Source: a virus. Taken from it: a stretch of DNA of 25,113 nt. The position numbers were made by a program, and so were the translations under genes. This document shows, piece by piece, positions 21,762 through 25,113 of the stretch (positions within the stretch are counted from its first letter, which is position 1; the number at the start of each line of letters is the position of its first letter). The notes beneath the pieces were generated by a model. It worked only from the letters and a program-made list of their open reading frames with translations. It was not told the DNA's origin and did no database searches. The stretch is taken from positions 1 to 25,113 of IMG/VR virus record IMGVR_UViG_3300028197_000147; one strand, 5' to 3'.

Positions 21762-23574
21762 TTTTCCCCTTGACGTGTATTCTATCGACTTCAATGTATG
21801 CTCCAACCTTACACTGTTTATAAGTTCTTTGTGATAACAACAAGTCCACCCCATCATAATTTCTCGTTTGTCCTTCGAGTCTAGCTCCGAGGTTAACTGC
21901 ATCTCCAATGACGGAATAGTCAAATCTAAGTTCTGACCCCATGTTTCCAACGATGCATTCGCCTGTAGAGATACCAATCCCAACATTAATAGGAGGCAGT
22001 TCGAGAGGTTTAAGTTCTTCATTTAATTCCTTTGTTGCTTCTAGCACTTCCAGTGCTGATTTAACGGCAAGGTCTGCATGGTTCTTACACTCCATAGGAG
22101 CATTCCAAAAACTCATTATACAATCGCCCATGTACTTGTCGATGGTTCCACCATTATTTAGGATTATCTTAGTCTGCATATCAAGGAATTTGTTAATCAA
22201 TTCTACTAATCCTTCGGGGTCATCCTGTTTCATGTAATGTTCGCTTATAGGAGTGAATCCGATGATGTCCATAAACATGAAGGTCATCTCCTTTCTATCT
22301 CCACCAAGTCTCAATTTTTCGGGGTGTTTTTGTAGCTCTTCAATCATGTCGGGAGATAAATACTTTTGGAACTGCTTCTTTATTTGTTGCTTTTCTTGGA
22401 AAGTCACATAGTATTTGTTGAACGAAGCATGACCGAAAACTACTAAGGAGGCCAACGATGAAAAGAAGGTATCGAAAAGAACGAGCTCTGAAGTCCAAAT
22501 ATAATAACTCCCGCCAATCTGGCATACTACAAGTAATAGAAACCCTGTCCCCGAAAGAACTGTGGGAAGCTTGTAAACCATCGCAACTATCATTAGCAGA
22601 ACTAACAGAAGAAGAACAGACTCTAGTGATTCAAGATAGTAGGATTGTTGTATTTGAACTCCTGTCAAAACGGTTTGGAGCAGGTTCGCTTGCACTTCAT
22701 GGGGATACATTACTCCCCTTGGGGTTGAAACTGGATTATTCAAACCCTCTGCAGTCAAACCCCATACAAGTATTTTATTCTCGAAATTAGAATCGGGTAA
22801 GTCTACTGCAGAAATTCTATGGAATTTGTTCCAATAGGATATCATTACATCACTGGTTGGAGTGGTGGTTATCGGTTTGTCTCTTCCCATCCGTACCCAC
22901 TCTACACCAGTCTCGGGTGTAATCTTAGTTTGATAACTTGGTTCGTTACGTAAGGCTCGTAAAGCTTCTAACATTAGTGAGGGATATACTTCATCGTTTG
23001 CCGTAACCAATAGGGGTACAGACCGCGTAGTCCCATCAAAATTTGGTGTTCCAGTGACAGCTGGAGTAGCCGTCACAACTCCAACCCCATAAGTATTATC
23101 TTTCAGCATCGCGATGGGCGATACAATTCCATCGAAGTTCCACAGAAAATCTTTAGGATTACCACCCCCAAACGTTGAGTTACCTACGAATGGTGCAGAA
23201 CCTTTTTGAGTTTGTGATGTTGGAGCAGCTCCAAGGATTGTGAGACGATTGACTAATCCCTCTGCAAATATCGCGTCTTGTGTGGGGTCTCTGTCGGGTT
23301 TAGAAAATAACATACCAAAAATATGAGTATTGCTATAATGGGTATCAAGAAGAAGGTCACGGTAAATACCACGACGTATAGGATATTGTCCAAAAGTTTC
23401 AAGAGACTTCTCGTCGATGTCGACAAGAACGATGTCATCCACATAAAATTCTCCTTGTTGTTGATGTAAGTAATCGAACCATGTCCAAGATATGTTCTCT
23501 ATGAAATAAGGATTAGTAACCTTTAATGCAAAGAGGGCAAGTATCGTAACAAGACACGCTTTCCAAGAGTACAT
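21715..23574 (-). CDS. CHASE2-domain class III adenylate cyclase, 619 aa
   Basis: A membrane receptor enzyme predicted to make cAMP from ATP in response to an extracytoplasmic signal. An N-terminal membrane helix (about 5-20) precedes a CHASE2 sensor (about 28-310), three further helices (about 316-333, 336-356, 365-382), then the cyclase domain (about 425-615). Catalytic residues are intact: metal ligands D436 (MFMDIIGFT) and D484 (DKYMGDCIM), K480 for adenine, S554 in YSVIGD at the substrate-specifying position, N561 and R565 in DAVNLGARLEG. The layout matches bacterial CHASE2-cyclases. The ATG overlaps the curlin stop (TAATG). Finding this bacterial signalling protein in a phage context is unusual and points to capture from a host. 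Confidence 0.9.
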   Translation of the reverse strand: MYSWKACLVTILALFALKVTNPYFIENISWTWFDYLHQQQGEFYVDDIVLVDIDEKSLETFGQYPIRRGIYRDLLLDTHYSNTHIFGMLFSKPDRDPTQDAIFAEGLVNRLTILGAAPTSQTQKGSAPFVGNSTFGGGNPKDFLWNFDGIVSPIAMLKDNTYGVGVVTATPAVTGTPNFDGTTRSVPLLVTANDEVYPSLMLEALRALRNEPSYQTKITPETGVEWVRMGRDKPITTTPTSDVMISYWNKFHRISAVDLPDSNFENKILVWGLTAEGLNNPVSTPRGVMYPHEVQANLLQTVLTGVQIQQSYYLESLESVLLLLVLLMIVAMVYKLPTVLSGTGFLLLVVCQIGGSYYIWTSELVLFDTFFSSLASLVVFGHASFNKYYVTFQEKQQIKKQFQKYLSPDMIEELQKHPEKLRLGGDRKEMTFMFMDIIGFTPISEHYMKQDDPEGLVELINKFLDMQTKIILNNGGTIDKYMGDCIMSFWNAPMECKNHADLAVKSALEVLEATKELNEELKPLELPPINVGIGISTGECIVGNMGSELRFDYSVIGDAVNLGARLEGQTRNYDGVDLLLSQRTYKQCKVGAYIEVDRIHVKGKSEKVTIYTPIKGTHN

Positions 23575-24377
23575 TACTCTTGAGTTATTGTAACACTACA
23601 TCCACCTACTGTAACGCAGTTTTGTGTGAGTGTATATGATTGATTTGTACTTGAGTTTTGCAATAAATTTAAAGTTGATGGGTATGTACCAGTGAGATTT
23701 ATGGTTGAAGTGTGACTCCCACTACCCATTTGAACTATATGTCCTGTATTATCATCTGTTCTACTAATGTAGTTTAAAGTCTTTGCACCATCATTCTCTT
23801 GTTTCACCCAAAGTGAATTGTCATTTGCATAGATGTATAAGGTTGCAGTGTGACCTGAGTATTGATTTTGAGCACCATTTCTTTGAAACCCTGCGACTGA
23901 ATTATTATTACCGTGAATGTCTAGGTTTAGTTTATGATTACCACCCTCATCCGAATCGAGTGAAAATGTCTCATCTGAAGCGTTTGATAGAACCTTTCCT
24001 TGACCCCATCGAACTGAGTTACCATCTCCTTGAATGTGAAATCCTATATCAGATTTACCACAACTGGAACCACGAGTACAATTTTGTTCGAAGTGTAATG
24101 CATTGTTATTACCATCGAGGTCTCCACCCCAAGTTTCTCCCGAACCAAAGTAATCTACGAAGGAAATCTCGTTGTTGTTTCCTTCTTGTTTAATTAGAAA
24201 TGTGTTATTGGAACCACCGATTGTAAAGACGGTATCGTTGTTATAACCTATTTGTGTTAGATTAAACACTAGGGAATCATTAGACTGACTCCCAGTAGTG
24301 TTCACATCAACCTTGTTGTCATCATCTGCGATGACTAACAAGGGAAACATTATTAATAATGATAAAACTTTTTTCAT
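23574..24377 (-). CDS. Secreted curlin-repeat (CsgA/B-like) protein, 267 aa
   Basis: I take the ATG at 24377, which gives a clean Sec signal peptide (MKKVLSLLIMFPLLVIA) and overlaps the stop of the 49-aa gene (TAATG); a GTG at 24389 would only add four residues. The mature part has curlin-like repeats of alternating strands with conserved Gln, Gly and Asn: NLTQIGYNNDTVFTI, then FLIKQEGNNNEISF, LNLDIHGNNNSVAGF, and further degenerate copies down to a C-terminal TLTQNC. Four Cys are present (NCTRGSSCG, QNCVTVGGC), unusual for curlin. Curlins are exported and assemble amyloid fibres with CsgG/E/F help; no such helper is seen here. It could bind the cell surface or another phage product. Confidence 0.8.
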   Translation of the reverse strand: MKKVLSLLIMFPLLVIADDDNKVDVNTTGSQSNDSLVFNLTQIGYNNDTVFTIGGSNNTFLIKQEGNNNEISFVDYFGSGETWGGDLDGNNNALHFEQNCTRGSSCGKSDIGFHIQGDGNSVRWGQGKVLSNASDETFSLDSDEGGNHKLNLDIHGNNNSVAGFQRNGAQNQYSGHTATLYIYANDNSLWVKQENDGAKTLNYISRTDDNTGHIVQMGSGSHTSTINLTGTYPSTLNLLQNSSTNQSYTLTQNCVTVGGCSVTITQE

Positions 24378-24526
24378 TAAAATATCCACTGAAATAATAA
24401 TGTAAGAATCACTCCTTTAGCAAATGTCATCCATAACATATGGTAGTCATCTAACCTCATGGCTTTTTGAAATCCAAATATTTGAGTCTCGTGCCATTCT
24501 CGGAATTTACTTAGCATATTGTCCAT
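24377..24526 (-). CDS. Small membrane peptide, 49 aa
   Basis: An open frame opening MDNMLSKFREWHETQIFGF and ending in a hydrophobic helix (WMTFAKGVILTLLFQWIF). AGGAG lies 6 nt before the ATG and overlaps the TAG of the upstream gene, and its TAA overlaps the start of the curlin gene, so it is tightly coupled on both sides. The hydrophobic C-terminal helix suggests an inner-membrane peptide. The function is unknown. Confidence 0.65.
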   Translation of the reverse strand: MDNMLSKFREWHETQIFGFQKAMRLDDYHMLWMTFAKGVILTLLFQWIF

Positions 24527-24534
24527 TGTATCTC

Positions 24535-25113
24535 CTAGTTTGTTTGTGTAATGGTTATATTTAGAGACGAACCATCACCCACCTGTATTGATGATTCCTT
24601 TTCGTCTGTTATAGTTCTAATGGATGCTTGTGCATACATTGGTAATCTAATAGAAATAATTCCATTAACTTCCCTGTAGAACCATATTTGACCAAGACCC
24701 TTATCTACAATAGTTGAATATTGTGTGTCTTTATCAAATCCTGGCACCGTTCCTTCAATACGAACTGTTCCGAATGCCGTGTTTCTTTGTTTATCTAGTC
24801 CGACTTTTCTGTCGATTCCTACGATAACATCTAATAAATCTTGTAAGAAATCTACATCTAATAAATCTCTATCGAGTTCTGTATATTCTAATTCATCATC
24901 CTCGAAGTAATCTTCTTCTAGGTCATTGAATTCTAGAAAATCAACATCTAAAATATTTTTACTATCATTTTCTCCACTTCCACCTTCTTCTGCGATTGCT
25001 TCTTTAACCTCTTCGGGTGGACTAACAATGAATAAGTTGTCAATCAAGTTGGGTGTTATCCCATTTACCACTACTGGTTTTGTGGGTGAATCATCATATG
25101 TAGACACCATTGT
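24535..25113 (-). CDS. Acidic protein of curlin-cyclase cassette, possibly truncated at window edge
   Basis: An open frame reaches the right edge; the first ATG is at 25110, but the frame stays open beyond it, so the true start may lie outside. The N-terminal half is disordered and strongly acidic (DLEEDYFEDDELEYTEL). The C-terminal half is strand-rich: NTAFGTVRIEGTVPGF, IWFYREVNGIISIRL, then a final SSLNITITQTN. The last strand has a faint curlin-like look. Its role in the cassette may be as a secreted or structural partner; FecR-type regulators are common CHASE2-cyclase neighbours, but I cannot show that domain here. No signal peptide is visible after the ATG at 25110. Confidence 0.6.
   Translation of the reverse strand, partial: TMVSTYDDSPTKPVVVNGITPNLIDNLFIVSPPEEVKEAIAEEGGSGENDSKNILDVDFLEFNDLEEDYFEDDELEYTELDRDLLDVDFLQDLLDVIVGIDRKVGLDKQRNTAFGTVRIEGTVPGFDKDTQYSTIVDKGLGQIWFYREVNGIISIRLPMYAQASIRTITDEKESSIQVGDGSSLNITITQTN

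Noticed and set aside
21762-22022. Signal-peptide-like N-terminus (MKNLNLSNCLLLMLG) in a 199-codon frame
   Set aside because: This part lies inside the cyclase catalytic domain in another frame; only the portion after the GTG at 21761 looks like a real gene.
22458-22790. Plus-strand open frame of 110 codons inside the cyclase gene
   Set aside because: It lies wholly antisense to the well-supported cyclase, which has intact motifs, and has no recognisable protein features.
23783-24193. Plus-strand frame of 136 codons opposite the curlin gene
   Set aside because: His- and Tyr-rich translation arises from the repetitive Asn/Gly codons of the curlin gene read antisense.
1-25113. CRISPR arrays, tRNA genes, insertion sequences or integrase/attachment sites
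   Set aside because: I saw no regularly spaced repeats, tRNA-like folds, transposase motifs or long terminal repeats.

Overview
This 25.1 kb window looks like the replication and accessory region of a large, low-GC, T4-like marine myovirus. The call rests on a phage family-B DNA polymerase (gp43 type), a UvsX recombinase, a DnaB-family helicase (gp41 type), a T4-type lysozyme, a phage small heat-shock protein, and repeated TATAAATA-like late-promoter octamers. All supported genes lie on the minus strand, so transcription runs from high to low coordinates. Genes are packed with 1-50 nt overlaps, and no stretch above 300 bases lacks a gene. The host cannot be fixed from sequence. AT-rich composition, sigma70-type and sigma32-type promoters and the marine-phage-like small domains suit an alphaproteobacterial (for example SAR11-like) host, but that is inference.

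Right to left. (1) 25113-21423: a translationally coupled five-gene cassette of an acidic protein, a 49-residue membrane peptide, a secreted curlin-repeat protein, a CHASE2-class III adenylate cyclase and a small membrane protein. (2) 21420-20282: Hsp20 behind a near-consensus sigma32 promoter and a UUCG-capped leader hairpin, then a Prx5-type peroxiredoxin whose promoter is framed by a 10-bp inverted repeat. (3) 20237-16231: a DNA-modification-like operon. A C5-cytosine methyltransferase driven by a consensus sigma70 promoter overlaps a TET/JBP-type 2-oxoglutarate dioxygenase; a ParB/Srx-fold protein and a P-loop kinase-like protein follow. (4) 16250-14860: small conserved phage genes and the lysozyme. 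(5) 14835-8730: gp43, IscU, a thermonuclease, a small membrane protein, UvsX and gp41. (6) 8770-4957: a 2OG-Fe(II) oxygenase, two small proteins, a KWDG nucleotidyltransferase/ligase-like protein and a fused cytidylyltransferase-like/P-loop kinase protein. (7) 4948-1: uncharacterised proteins built partly from small domains that recur in marine phages.

Likely teamwork: gp43, UvsX and gp41 replicate and recombine the genome. The methyltransferase and TET-like enzyme probably make 5-methyl- and then 5-hydroxymethylcytosine after replication. The TET-like protein and gp43 end in the same SLDSFF peptide, which suggests both dock on the sliding clamp. IscU, Hsp20 and the peroxiredoxin would sustain Fe-S assembly, protein folding and redox balance. 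The ligase-like and kinase-like neighbours could form a nucleic-acid end-repair pair. The curlin-cyclase cassette suggests phage-directed envelope and cAMP signalling. The pentamer TCGGG/CCCGA is strikingly over-used on both strands.
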